From CAYUNE01 sp964446115 (GTDB lineage: Bacteria > Desulfobacterota > Desulfobulbia > Desulfobulbales > Desulfobulbaceae), in assembly GCA_964446115.1 (NCBI GenBank), contig CAYUNE010000028.1, positions 11,809-75,808 on the forward strand: a DNA stretch of 64,000 nucleotides. Direction: 5' to 3'. Each line of letters opens with the position of its first letter. Within the stretch, counting starts at the first letter, position 1. Positions 8,000 through 16,932 of the stretch are shown here, in pieces. A program made the translations under genes and the position numbers. The notes beneath the pieces were generated by a model. The model was not told where the DNA came from. It made no database searches and was given only the letters and a program-made list of their open reading frames with translations.

Positions 8000-9007
8000 C
8001 TAGAGATTGCCCAGCCTTTCCTTGGCCGTGGCGGCCTGGGGACTCTGGGGGTATTCCCTGGAGAGTTTTTTGTATATGATCTTGGCCGTTTCGTGGTCAG
8101 TGAGCTTTTCAAAGGACATGCCCTGTTTGAGCAGGGCCTCGGGCGCTCTTTTGTTTTTCGGGTGGTTGGAGATCACCTTCTGGTAATCGAGAATGGCCAG
8201 ATCATACTCCTTCTGATTGTAGAGGCATTCACCCATGAAAAAAAGTGTTTCCGCGGCCCGGTCACCCTTGGGATTTCCCGAAAGCACCCGCTCGAGCATG
8301 GAATAGGCCTCCTTGAATTTTCCGGCCTTGAACTTGGTCATGGCCTGGGCAAAGGTATCGCCGTCGTTTGCGCCCTTTGTGTTTTCCTTGGCAGGCGAAG
8401 CAGCGGCAACTTTATTATCCGACGACGCTTTGCCGCCGGCGGCTGTGGTGCTCTTTTTCGCCGCACTCCTGACCGATTTCTTGGTCCGGTTGGGGGCGAC
8501 GCTGACCATGCTGCGGGACGAGCCCCTTGACTTGAGAGCGGCAGCCCGTCTTCTGGCCTCTTCAGCCCGCCTGGCCGCTTCCCGCGCCTTTTTCTCACTG
8601 GCACGGAGACGGGCCTGCTTGATCTTTTCCAGACCGGTCTCAAGCGAATCAAGCCGTTCCTCCAGGGCCTTGAATCTTTCCTCGTTGGCGGCATTTATCT
8701 CATCAATCTTGGCGGCAAGGCCGGCTTCGGTCTCCTTGGTGCGCTCCTTGAGCTGGCTGTTGAGGTGGGCCGTCTCCTCGAAGCGGGCCTCAAGCTGCAT
8801 GATCCGCTCCTGCAGTTCGTCAACCTTGCTCAGGGAACTGGCCTGCTGCCGCTGCACCTGCTGCACGGTGTTGGATTTCACATCTTCCACCTTGCGGTTG
8901 ACGGCTCTCAACTGATAGCTGAGATCCCGTACCTCGTCCTGGGTGGCGCAATGACCAAGGATAAGCGGTAAACAGCAGATCAGGGCTGCGTTACGTAGTC
9001 GTTTCAT
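8000..9007 (-). CDS. cpoB: CpoB/YbgF-like Tol-associated protein
   Basis: A 335-residue envelope protein with three parts: a signal sequence ending at a cysteine (LILGHC, residue 20), a long coiled coil (about 25-135) followed by a K/A-rich linker to about 210, and three C-terminal TPR-like repeats (about 215-335, for example AETLFFMGECLYNQKEYDLA). This is the CpoB layout; in E. coli it links the Tol machine with PBP1B. The histidine just before the cysteine is unusual for a lipobox, so lipidation is uncertain. It follows tolB directly, where pal would be expected. Confidence 0.85.
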   Translation of the reverse strand: MKRLRNAALICCLPLILGHCATQDEVRDLSYQLRAVNRKVEDVKSNTVQQVQRQQASSLSKVDELQERIMQLEARFEETAHLNSQLKERTKETEAGLAAKIDEINAANEERFKALEERLDSLETGLEKIKQARLRASEKKAREAARRAEEARRRAAALKSRGSSRSMVSVAPNRTKKSVRSAAKKSTTAAGGKASSDNKVAAASPAKENTKGANDGDTFAQAMTKFKAGKFKEAYSMLERVLSGNPKGDRAAETLFFMGECLYNQKEYDLAILDYQKVISNHPKNKRAPEALLKQGMSFEKLTDHETAKIIYKKLSREYPQSPQAATAKERLGNL

Positions 9008-9171
9008 CGAAGTCCTCTTTCTGATTCTCTTTGGATCTTGGTGGGGATAACAGCCGGGGACAACGGATTCTCCGGCAACCGGTCCATGGGCGCCCCGCTA
9101 TTCGTAACCGATCACTGGGGTCGATACCCGGCCAGATTGCAAACTTTCATCCTGTAACCGGTTACCTCTCT

Positions 9172-10482
9172 CTATTCCTCCTCCGGTGCGGCCCATTGGG
9201 GATATGACTGGTTGCCCTTGAGGTGAAACAGAGTCCGCAATCCCTTGCCGTTTTTAAAAACGGCGCAAATTTCCTGCTTGCCTCCCCGGCGCCGGGACAG
9301 CACGATCTGTTTACCGTCCGGGGACCAACTGGGTGATTCAAATTCTCCCGCACCGCTGGTGATCTGCCTGGGCGCGGTTTTTCCCGCCGGATCAATGGTA
9401 AAAATATGGTAGGTGCCGTTGTGCAGGCCGGTATAGGCAATGAGGTCTCCCTTGGGCGACCAGTTGGGTTCACTGTTTTCCGAGCCCTCAAAGGTCAGTC
9501 GCTGGACCCGGCGGGACAACATGTCCATGATATAGATCTGCGGCTTGCCGCTGCGATCCGAGACAAAGGCGAGCCTGCCGCCGTCCGGAGACCAGGAGGG
9601 GGAAACATTGATACCCGTCTTTTTGGTGAGCCGTTCCAGTATCCGTCCCTGGCGATCGATGAGATAGAGGTCCGGACTGCCGTCCTTGCTGAGGGTAACG
9701 GCCATGGTCTTGCCGTCCGGGGACCAGGCCGGAGCCAGGTTCATGCCCCGCCGCCTGGAAATGGCCCTGGTGATCTTTGACTGGCGCAGATCGGTGATGT
9801 AGAGGTTCTGATTGCCGCTGTGATAGGAAGAATAGGCCAGGAACTTCCCATCGGGCGAAAAACGCGGTGACACGGTGAGGTGCTTGTGGCGGGTGATCTG
9901 TCTGATATGCAGGCCGAGGACATCGCCGATGTACACCTCCTTGCGACCGCTGGCATCGGAGATAAATGCCACGCGGCTGCGGCTGATTCCCGGCTCGCCG
10001 GTGAACTCCTCTATGACCGCATCGCAGAACCTGAGGACCATATCGTTTTTTCTGGAAGTCGCTCCCCGGTAGCGGCGACCAAAGAGCATCTTGTCTTCGG
10101 CCACGTCAAGAATCCGCATCTCCAGCTGCAGGTTGGTGCCCTTTTTCTCAAAACTGCCGAGGGCCACATAGTCAACCCCCAGGCTTCGCCAGTCCGCGCT
10201 CTGCGCCCCCCCATACTGCTGTGGATCGACCAGCCGGATAAATCCGTGAAATTCGAGCCCCTTTCCGAGCAACTCCGCCATCTTCCCGCCGTTCTCGCCG
10301 GCCATACCGGTGGCGTTATCCACAAACGGCGGAACCGCAACCGCAACCTTGCGGACATCTGCCGCCGTGATATCCAGATAAATTCTCTCTGCACCAGCAC
10401 TTGTCACCCCGAAGAGGAACAAGAACACCCAGCTGAAAAACCAAACTCTCCTTCCGCCTACCACCTTCCCGTTATCTTCCAT
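9172..10482 (-). CDS. tolB: TolB periplasmic beta-propeller protein
   Basis: A 436-residue TolB with a signal peptide (about 1-31), an N-terminal mixed domain (VRKVAVAVPPF, then LGVDYVALGSFEKKGTN), and a six-bladed propeller from about residue 190. The blades carry repeated (S/W)SPDGK motifs, as in APAWSPDGK, PSWSPDGG and NWSPKGD. TolB links inner-membrane TolA to the outer membrane protein Pal. It lies 39 bp downstream of tolA on the same strand. The next 164 bp hold no gene before cpoB. Confidence 0.95.
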   Translation of the reverse strand: MEDNGKVVGGRRVWFFSWVFLFLFGVTSAGAERIYLDITAADVRKVAVAVPPFVDNATGMAGENGGKMAELLGKGLEFHGFIRLVDPQQYGGAQSADWRSLGVDYVALGSFEKKGTNLQLEMRILDVAEDKMLFGRRYRGATSRKNDMVLRFCDAVIEEFTGEPGISRSRVAFISDASGRKEVYIGDVLGLHIRQITRHKHLTVSPRFSPDGKFLAYSSYHSGNQNLYITDLRQSKITRAISRRRGMNLAPAWSPDGKTMAVTLSKDGSPDLYLIDRQGRILERLTKKTGINVSPSWSPDGGRLAFVSDRSGKPQIYIMDMLSRRVQRLTFEGSENSEPNWSPKGDLIAYTGLHNGTYHIFTIDPAGKTAPRQITSGAGEFESPSWSPDGKQIVLSRRRGGKQEICAVFKNGKGLRTLFHLKGNQSYPQWAAPEEE

Positions 10483-10521
10483 AATATATTTCCGCTGCTG
10501 ACAAATCCGTTACAGCCATGA

Positions 10522-11442
10522 TCACAATGACAGTTCACCAGGACGAAATCGCAGTCCCACCTCAATTTGCTCCTGTTTCATCAGTTTGGAGAAACGCGGC
10601 ATGGGCGCCGCCTCCTCTATGGTCTTTTTGACAAACTGATCGAAAAACGGATCTTCCGACTTTTTCTCAAACAACAGATCCACCACCGTGCCGTCCCGCC
10701 GGATGGTCAACACCACCACGGTCTCCAGGGAGGCGTCCCATTTCCTCATTTCCGGCAGAATCCAGTGCCTGTGGACCCGTTCAAACAGGCCGCTCAGGTA
10801 TTGTTGCAGTATAATATTATTAAGTTTTTTACCCTCAGAGCGCCCACCTGTCCGCGGCGCGGCAGCCGCTGTAGTCGTCTCCGACTCCCGGATCAGATTC
10901 CGGGTGGCTTCAAGCGCCGCCCGCCGGGCCTGCATTTCCTGTCTGCGGATCCTGGCCAACTCCTTCCTGCGCCGCTCGCGGGCCTTTTTACGTTCGGCCA
11001 GTTTCTTCTCGCGCAGTCGTCGCTCCCGTTCCCGCTCCTCTGCCAGCCGCAGATCCTTGGCCTTGCGCTTTTTCTTTTTTATCGGCTTCAGGGAAACCGG
11101 CTTGGCCGGCACCGCCGGCTCCGCCTCGGCCGGTGGGGGATTTTCGGCAATATCGACGCCGACCTTTTCCGCCGGAGCCTCCCTGGGAGGCGCGACCTTT
11201 TTCGGGGCAGGGGTCGCCTCCGGCTTAGGAGGTGATGGGGCGACCTTGATTTCCGGCAGGGCAACAAGGTCTATGGTATAGACCTCTTCAAGCGGTTTTC
11301 GGTTGCGAAAAAAATCAGGTAATGTCAATGAACCGGTCAAAAAGGCGACGTGCAGGATAACGGCCAGGACCAGAGGGCCCAGGATGCGCTCCGGAGGTTT
11401 GCCGTTTCGACTCATGCAGCTGGAGGTGTCCGTCTTCACCAC
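10522..11442 (-). CDS. tolA: TolA-like energy transducer
   Basis: A 306-residue inner-membrane protein: one transmembrane helix near residues 19-38 (ILGPLVLAVILHVAFLTG), a Pro/Ala then K/R/E-rich helical stalk (about 60-190), and a TonB/TolA C-terminal domain (about 210-300) with VVVLTIRRDGTVVDL and FRPGELSL at the end. It spans the periplasm and transmits TolQR force to TolB/Pal. The GTG start at 11442 has GGGAAAGAG upstream and is 14 bp from the tolR stop; an in-frame ATG at 11415 is the alternative. Position in the operon favours TolA over TonB. Confidence 0.9.
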   Translation of the reverse strand: MVKTDTSSCMSRNGKPPERILGPLVLAVILHVAFLTGSLTLPDFFRNRKPLEEVYTIDLVALPEIKVAPSPPKPEATPAPKKVAPPREAPAEKVGVDIAENPPPAEAEPAVPAKPVSLKPIKKKKRKAKDLRLAEERERERRLREKKLAERKKARERRRKELARIRRQEMQARRAALEATRNLIRESETTTAAAAPRTGGRSEGKKLNNIILQQYLSGLFERVHRHWILPEMRKWDASLETVVVLTIRRDGTVVDLLFEKKSEDPFFDQFVKKTIEEAAPMPRFSKLMKQEQIEVGLRFRPGELSL

Positions 11443-11456
11443 CGGTCTCTTTCCCG

Positions 11457-11876
11457 CTATCGGCCCTTTTCTTCCGGCCTGGTAATCATGCCGAGTTTGA
11501 CAAAGCCGGCCTGCTTGATGTCGGCCATGACCGCGGCAACGATACCGTAGGCGACATCTTTGTCGGCGCGCAGGTAGATGGGCTCTTTTTTTTGCTCATC
11601 GCTCATCTTGCCCAGCTGCTGCCGGAGCAGCGAGGGATCCACCCTGATCTTGCCGAGGAAAATATCGCCCTCCTTTTTCACGGAAACGGTCAAGGGCTCC
11701 TCGCGCTGGCGCAATGCCTTGGCTGTGGTCTCGGGCAGCTCCACTTCCAGTCCCTGGGTCATCATCGGCGCCGTCACCATAAAGATAATAAGCAGCACCA
11801 GCATAACATCAACCAGGGGCGTGACATTAATTTCAGAAACCAGGCCACGCCTGCCGTTTTTTTGGGAAAATGCCAT
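11457..11876 (-). CDS. tolR: TolR/ExbD-family biopolymer transport protein
   Basis: A 139-residue ExbD/TolR protein with a single N-terminal transmembrane helix that contains the conserved aspartate (TPLVDVMLVLLIIFMVTAP), then the periplasmic ExbD domain. It forms the proton channel with TolQ. It starts 6 bp after the tolQ stop. Confidence 0.95.
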   Translation of the reverse strand: MAFSQKNGRRGLVSEINVTPLVDVMLVLLIIFMVTAPMMTQGLEVELPETTAKALRQREEPLTVSVKKEGDIFLGKIRVDPSLLRQQLGKMSDEQKKEPIYLRADKDVAYGIVAAVMADIKQAGFVKLGMITRPEEKGR

Positions 11877-11882
11877 CTCTTT

Positions 11883-12578
11883 TCAACCCTTGGTGAGGAT
11901 GTCGCGTTCGATGAGATTGAGAAAATCCGCGGAAAAATGCTCAATCTCATCCTCGACGCCGGCCAGTTTGTTGGAATAGAAATTATAAAAAATCACGGCG
12001 GGAATAGCAACGGCCAACCCAGCCGCGGTGGCGACCAGGGCCTCGGAAATTCCCGGGGCGACAACCGCCAGCGAAGCCGAACCCCGCATGCCGATGTCGT
12101 GAAAGGAGGTCATGATACCCCAGACCGTCCCGAACAGACCGATAAAAGGCGTGGCGCTGCCGGTTGTGGCGAGAAAGGGCAGCCACTTGCCCAGATGGGC
12201 CAGCTCCTGTGATTGGGACTTGCGCAGCGTTCTCTTCAGATTGTCGAGACCGGCCAGCTGCGTCTCAAGGGTGGCCTCACCGGGGAACTTTTTCCCCCGG
12301 GCGCGGCCGATTTTCCGCAGCTCCTGCAGACCCGCGGTAAAAACCCCGGCCTCGGGACTGCCGGCGAATTCATCAGCCGCCTCATAGGCCTCGTTAAGGT
12401 TGCGGCTTTCCCAGAAGTGATCGAGAAAATCCTCCGTATCCCGTCTGGCCCTGCGGAACATAATCAGTTTCGAAATAATGATACCCCACGAAACCACGGA
12501 AAACAGCAGCAGGCAGATCATGACGAACTGCACGATGAGGCCGGCGTTGGCCATCATCTCAAATATGGAAAATTTCAC
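11883..12578 (-). CDS. tolQ: TolQ/ExbB-family proton channel protein
   Basis: A 231-residue inner-membrane protein with three transmembrane segments (about 13-36, 130-155, 168-192). The MotA/TolQ/ExbB signature is in the last two: FLATTGSATPFIGLFGTVWGI and AGLAVAIPAVIFYN. It heads the tolQRAB-cpoB run. The upstream sel1-repeat gene ends 25 bp away, so it may share that transcript. Confidence 0.95.
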   Translation of the reverse strand: MKFSIFEMMANAGLIVQFVMICLLLFSVVSWGIIISKLIMFRRARRDTEDFLDHFWESRNLNEAYEAADEFAGSPEAGVFTAGLQELRKIGRARGKKFPGEATLETQLAGLDNLKRTLRKSQSQELAHLGKWLPFLATTGSATPFIGLFGTVWGIMTSFHDIGMRGSASLAVVAPGISEALVATAAGLAVAIPAVIFYNFYSNKLAGVEDEIEHFSADFLNLIERDILTKG

Positions 12579-12603
12579 GGAATCACGTGCTCCTTACACA
12601 AAT

Positions 12604-13413
12604 TCACTCTTTCTTTTTTTCACCTTGCGCCGTTGCCTCCTTTCTCTCGCCGATCTGCCGGAAGAGGGTAACGGACAGGGCCTGGGCCGCGGTGAGTTCT
12701 TCCCAGCTCATCTCGGCCATGAGGGCGTTACGGGCACTGACCGCTGCCTCGTTGTCGCCGCTTGCGGCCAGGGAGTACCAGGCATAGGCCTTGACCCGGT
12801 CAAGCTCGGTGCCTGTTCCGGTACCGTACATTACGCCGAGATTGTACTGGGCCTCGCTGTCTCCCAGCATGGCTGCAGAGGAGTACCAGTAGAGAGCCTT
12901 GGCGAAATCACGTTTGAGTCCAAGCCCGTTATAATATATATAGGCGAGATTACTCTGGGCCCGGACATGATTGTGACGGGCTGCCTTTTCATACCAGCGC
13001 CTGGCCTCCGAAAAGTTTTGCGGCACCCCGATTCCCCGCAGATAGGAGTAGCCGATGATATTTTCCGATTCAGCGGTGCTCTTGCCCTGTTCAGCCGCCC
13101 GCAACAGCCATCTGAAAGCCTCTTTGTCGTTTTTTTCCGCTCCCAACCCCTTGTGATACATGCTGCCGACAATGAACTGCGCCTGGGCGTCCCCCAGCCG
13201 CGCTGCCTGGAGATAGAGCTGCAATGCCTGGGAATAGGAAACAGGACATCCCCTGCCGTAATAATATCGCGCAGCCTTCCTCATTAAGATATCGGCATCA
13301 GGCTGGAGAGCCGGACAGGGTATTGCAAACAGCAGACACATAAAAACGGCTGCCGCCCCGTAAAGGATTCGCCCGGTGAAAGACTTCTGCCTGCGAAAAA
13401 GATGTACCCACAT
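12604..13413 (-). CDS. Sel1-like repeat protein
   Basis: A 269-residue exported protein. An N-terminal hydrophobic segment (about 16-35, AAAVFMCLLFAIPCPA) acts as signal peptide or anchor. It is followed by five or six Sel1-like repeats of about 36 residues with the pattern A..W...AA..G...A...LG..Y..G.G, for example DAQAQFIVGSMYHKGLG and DSEAQYNLGVMYGTGTG. Such repeats are protein-binding scaffolds. Being just ahead of tolQ suggests an envelope role, but the partner is unknown. Confidence 0.85.
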   Translation of the reverse strand: MWVHLFRRQKSFTGRILYGAAAVFMCLLFAIPCPALQPDADILMRKAARYYYGRGCPVSYSQALQLYLQAARLGDAQAQFIVGSMYHKGLGAEKNDKEAFRWLLRAAEQGKSTAESENIIGYSYLRGIGVPQNFSEARRWYEKAARHNHVRAQSNLAYIYYNGLGLKRDFAKALYWYSSAAMLGDSEAQYNLGVMYGTGTGTELDRVKAYAWYSLAASGDNEAAVSARNALMAEMSWEELTAAQALSVTLFRQIGERKEATAQGEKKKE

Positions 13414-13638
13414 CTCTTTATGGAAAAATTATTGGCGAAAAAGGATCGGATGCGCCTCGGTATATCGAGTACTTTCAGGACTTGGTGACACGCAGAACCG
13501 ATTAGCGGTGATTGAGACGAATCGATGGACAACCCGACCCGTTCAGACGAATGTACAAGGGGATCCTCCGGGGTCTCGGAGCGGGTCATGACAACAGCCA
13601 GGCCGACCCGGCCACAAGGGCGAGAGCCTCGAAATTAC

Positions 13639-13715
13639 TGGTCGGGACGAGAGGATTCGAACCTCCGACCCCAGCGTCCCGAACGCTGTGCTCTACCAGA
13701 CTGAGCCACGTCCCG
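13639..13715 (-). tRNA. tRNA-Pro (CGG)
   Basis: Minus-strand cloverleaf of 77 nt. Acceptor stem CGGGACG pairs with CGTCCCG, the anticodon stem CAGCG/CGCTG encloses loop TTCGGGA (anticodon CGG), the T loop is TTCGAAT, and the discriminator A is followed by an encoded CCA. No convincing promoter or terminator is visible next to it. Confidence 0.96.
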
Positions 13716-13883
13716 ACCCGCGAAAATGGAACTACAAAACGCTGAAAAAGGCAATAAAAAAAGTAAGAGTCCCTCCGCTCTCCGGCCTACCGCCCATCGG
13801 CGTCCGCCTCGGAGACTTTTGGAGAATCTCTTACCAGATCAAGGAGATAGAGCAACAACGATATTTTTCTCAACTCTCCCCAA

Positions 13884-13912
13884 TAAAAAAAGCCGGTATA
13901 TAATACCGGCTT
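13884..13912 (-). terminator. Terminator after the HU gene
   Basis: Minus-strand hairpin with an 8-bp perfect stem (GCCGGTAT / ATACCGGC) and a 3-nt loop, followed by TTTTTTTATT. It lies about 20 nt downstream of the HU stop codon. Confidence 0.9.
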
Positions 13913-13932
13913 CCATGCGATTCCGGCAGCCC

Positions 13933-14205
13933 TTACTTTACCGCATCTGCAAGTTTGCTGCCGGGTTTGAACTTTGCAACTTTCTTTGCAGGAATATCGA
14001 TCATTGCTCCGGTGCGGGGATTTTTCGCCTTCCGCGCTGCCCGCTGTACCACGGAAAACGTTCCGAATCCCACAAGCGTCACCTTGTCACCGGCCGCCAG
14101 AGCACCCGAAACCGCACCCAGCATTCCGTTTAGTGATTTTTCCGCAGCCGCCTTACTGATTCCTGCGGCGTCAGCCATACTTGCTACAAGGTCTTTTTTG
14201 TTCAT
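13933..14205 (-). CDS. HU-family DNA-binding protein
   Basis: A 90-residue nucleoid protein of the HU/IHF family that bends DNA as a dimer. It begins MNKKDLVASMADAAG and carries the family signature GFGTFSVVQRAARKAKNPRTG, with the beta-arm proline region MIDIPAKKVAKFKPG. The ATG at 14205 is preceded by GGGAGGGG at ideal spacing; the longer frame to 14394 has no homology. It is transcribed alone, with a strong terminator behind it. Confidence 0.95.
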   Translation of the reverse strand: MNKKDLVASMADAAGISKAAAEKSLNGMLGAVSGALAAGDKVTLVGFGTFSVVQRAARKAKNPRTGAMIDIPAKKVAKFKPGSKLADAVK

Positions 14206-14609
14206 AAACCCCTCCCTAGGATTAAAGTTATGTCGGTGTTCGACATGATTATCACAAGGACATCCTGAAAAATCGCTTTCCGTGCATCTGCTGCATGCTG
14301 CATTCAGTGCGGCATCATCCGCTTCCGACCGATTCCATCCGGCCATGCGGCAATGTCGAAAAACAGCCTCATTCCCAGGATTCCATACCTGCAAATGACA
14401 AATCTTTCCTTTTTTGTTTAACCTTTATTCCTTAATACATGTAAAAAAAGCATGCAAGCGGGAAATATCGCCGGCCCTTGCGGTATATCACCGAAACAGG
14501 GATCTTTCCACAAATGGATCCCCCTGCAGGGACCTGCGGCGCTCCGGACCAAACCGAAAACGGACACCATCCCGCAAGGGGAGGATGAACGGCGAGAAAG
14601 GCGAAGCTG
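14206..14609. other. Gene-free stretch between HU and larE
   Basis: About 400 bp that holds the upstream region of the HU gene and the 3' side of larE. I see a possible larE terminator at 14443-14481. I see no convincing promoter boxes, no RNA gene and no credible ORF. Confidence 0.6.
14443..14481 (-). terminator. Possible terminator after larE
   Basis: On the minus strand a 5-bp stem GCAAG/CTTGC, which can extend inward past one mismatch, is followed after 4 nt by TTTTTTT. It is about 130 nt downstream of the larE stop. It is weaker than the other terminators in the window. Confidence 0.4.
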
Positions 14610-15413
14610 TTATGATCGCCCGCTTATATTGAGATATACGAAATCAATACCGATTGATTGAAAATAACGGGAAACTGACACTCTCTTTGTTTGACGAAGA
14701 AATTTTTCCATATCGTCAACCGGGATCTCTATATATACCGTTGATTCAGAATATCTATCCATACGAACACGGCAACCGGCAAACCCCATGCGCTGCAATC
14801 GGGTTTCCCAGAGTGAAATCCTTTCCAACCTGTCAGCCGTAATCTCCAATCCATGGGGAATTCTGGTGGCTAGGCAAGATGATGACGGTACATTCCAAGT
14901 GGGCAGCCCAAGCATCCGGCTCAGGCTCCGGATATCATTTTTATTCAGACCGGCTTCAACCAGCGGGGTTCTGACCTGCAACTCTCTGAGGGCCCTCAAA
15001 CCGGGCCTCTCCTGCCGCAGATCATCGACATTGGTACCGTCAACCAGTGTCGGGAAGCCATGTTTTCTCATTACTTCTAAAAAGAGTTTATACAGCCTGC
15101 TCTTGCAAAGGTAACAGCGATCGGCGTTATTTTTTGCCACTTCCCGCCAGTTCAGGGGATCCGTGGCCAGATTTACCACTGTAACGCCGCTGCGGCCCTC
15201 AAGCTGCCGGAGACGATTTACGACCCGCCGCTCCTCATCGGGGGCCTGCATGATTGAAGAGGCGTGCAGGACCAGAAGCCTGCCGCCATCCAGACAATCA
15301 AGGGCGGTCTCCAGGAGCAGCGAGCTGTCCACACCGCCGGAAAAGGCGATGGCCACCGGCGATAACGACCGCATTATGCGCCGGAGCCTCTCCTTTTTCT
15401 CCGCAAGGGACAT
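14610..15413 (-). CDS. larE: ATP-dependent sulfur transferase, LarE family
   Basis: A 267-residue PP-loop ATPase with AFSGGVDSSLL (residues 23-33) and the LarE signature VPSSSCLATRIPHG. LarE adenylates and then thiolates pyridinium biscarboxylate during synthesis of the nickel-pincer cofactor. Three cysteines are in the right places (C100, C103 and C180) for the three-Cys class of LarE thought to hold an iron-sulfur cluster and so to act catalytically, unlike the single-Cys sacrificial form. No larA, larB or larC is in this window. It lies 42 bp downstream of a DUF39 gene on the same strand, so another sulfur-transfer role is possible. Confidence 0.88.
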   Translation of the reverse strand: MSLAEKKERLRRIMRSLSPVAIAFSGGVDSSLLLETALDCLDGGRLLVLHASSIMQAPDEERRVVNRLRQLEGRSGVTVVNLATDPLNWREVAKNNADRCYLCKSRLYKLFLEVMRKHGFPTLVDGTNVDDLRQERPGLRALRELQVRTPLVEAGLNKNDIRSLSRMLGLPTWNVPSSSCLATRIPHGLEITADRLERISLWETRLQRMGFAGCRVRMDRYSESTVYIEIPVDDMEKFLRQTKRVSVSRYFQSIGIDFVYLNISGRS

Positions 15414-15455
15414 CTAATGATCAGTACATTGAAAAGGCGACTTGCCCGACCGCCG

Positions 15456-16652
15456 TCAGCGGTCTCCATGTGAAGTCGGCAGGGGAACCGAAGGCAGGAG
15501 CTGGGCGGGTTCACTGATATAAAAGGTGCCTGCCTGGATCCATCTTTGCAGAGTTTCAGCAATTTCACGTGCTCCGACCAGGCTGGAAAGCGGTGCGGTG
15601 GTAACCTTTTTCCCGGCAACCCTGATGGTGCCGGATTTCAGCTCCGCATAACTCACTTCACCATAATTACGTTTTATATTATGGGTGTAATCGTGACCGT
15701 AATCCACGACCTGGGTGTAGATCTCCCGGTCCGAGACCCCGGTAAAGCGGGCAACGACCTCGTTGAGGACGGGGATGGGCACGCCGATGCCCACTGCCAG
15801 GGAACAGCCATAGCCCTGGATACTCACACCACGGAGCCAGCGGGCGCTCATCTGCTTGAGATCACCCTGCACCATCAGGGTGCCGGCCGGACGATTGGGG
15901 GTGCCGGCCGCACTGCGCAGCACATTGGGATTATGCTGGGTACCGTGCCAGGTAACATAGCCCACCCCGCCGCCTAAAAAGATACGGGTGCCGACCCCGA
16001 TGGTGAGAAAATAGGGATCGTTCATCAACGGGCTCAGTTCACCGGCGCTGCAGTAGGAGGCGTTGCGGCATCTGGGCTTGAGCATGCCCATGTAGGTGTA
16101 AACGGTCTTATCCGAGAGATTGACGGCGCAGTTGTAGTTCTGATAACAGTTGCGGGGATTGCACAGCAGGGCGTGGGGCAAATCCGCCAGGGTCAACTCC
16201 ATCTTCACCTTGCGCTTGATATAGCAATCCGTGCCATAGGCCTTGGCCTCGAAAAAGATTTTTTTCCCTGCTACCAGATCCTCGATAACGTGGCCGCCGC
16301 CGTAACGGAATTCACCGGGATAAATCTTGTTGAGCGGATCATCCTCGGCGGGTTCGGTGGCGCCGATGTAGATATCCACCGCGGCGATTCCCCCATAGGC
16401 GGGAACCTTGTTCATCCAGGCCCTGGAGATTTTGATGGTGGGTGTCGTGTGGCCCACATTGAAAAAGGCCCCGGAAGAGCACATGGTCGAAAAGGTGCCC
16501 GTGGTCACGACGTCCACGGTCTTGGCCGCCTCCACCGGGCCTTTCTTTTCCACGATATCGATCATTTCCTCGGCGGTGACAACAACGGCTTCCCCGGCCT
16601 TGATGCGGGCGTTGATTTCCGCGTATGTCTTGTTGACCTTATACTCGCTCAT
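15456..16652 (-). CDS. DUF39 homocysteine biosynthesis protein
   Basis: A 398-residue protein of the DUF39/COG1900 family. In methanogens and sulfate reducers this family makes homocysteine from aspartate semialdehyde and sulfide, bypassing the usual transsulfuration and O-acyl-homoserine routes. Typical blocks are seen: TTGTFSTMCSSGAFFNVGH near residue 50, a Cys-rich CNPRNCYQNYNC near 165, and GVGTRIFLGGGVGYVTWHGTQH near 225. There is no C-terminal CBS pair. The NIL/ferredoxin partner usual for the pathway is not adjacent. ATG at 16652 (MSEYKVNK) is preferred over the in-frame GTG at 16661. It probably forms an operon with larE. Confidence 0.88.
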   Translation of the reverse strand: MSEYKVNKTYAEINARIKAGEAVVVTAEEMIDIVEKKGPVEAAKTVDVVTTGTFSTMCSSGAFFNVGHTTPTIKISRAWMNKVPAYGGIAAVDIYIGATEPAEDDPLNKIYPGEFRYGGGHVIEDLVAGKKIFFEAKAYGTDCYIKRKVKMELTLADLPHALLCNPRNCYQNYNCAVNLSDKTVYTYMGMLKPRCRNASYCSAGELSPLMNDPYFLTIGVGTRIFLGGGVGYVTWHGTQHNPNVLRSAAGTPNRPAGTLMVQGDLKQMSARWLRGVSIQGYGCSLAVGIGVPIPVLNEVVARFTGVSDREIYTQVVDYGHDYTHNIKRNYGEVSYAELKSGTIRVAGKKVTTAPLSSLVGAREIAETLQRWIQAGTFYISEPAQLLPSVPLPTSHGDR

Positions 16653-16932
16653 GCTAACCACTCAAAGATTGGTGTCCGGTGGCGGGGATGCTCCGGGATG
16701 GCCCTGATCCCCGCCCGGGAGACGGAAAGACGATTCTCCATCCTCCGCATATTAGTGAAAAAAAGCCGCTACGCAACCATTTTCGGTTTTTTTCTTTGCA
16801 ACGTGGCGAATATGCTTTACTCTTTCGGGATTAACCGATCCTCGGGTCGGATCGATCCGGGATGTTGCCCGCCAACCTCCCGGCGGGCTGTTACAAAAAA
16901 ATCTCTCTCATTTATCTCATGATACAGACAAC

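Noticed and set aside
13414..13638. A 101-codon minus frame and possible signals between the sel1-repeat gene and tRNA-Pro
   Set aside because: The frame overlaps the sel1-repeat gene start in another phase and has no motif; no clear promoter boxes or terminator are visible.
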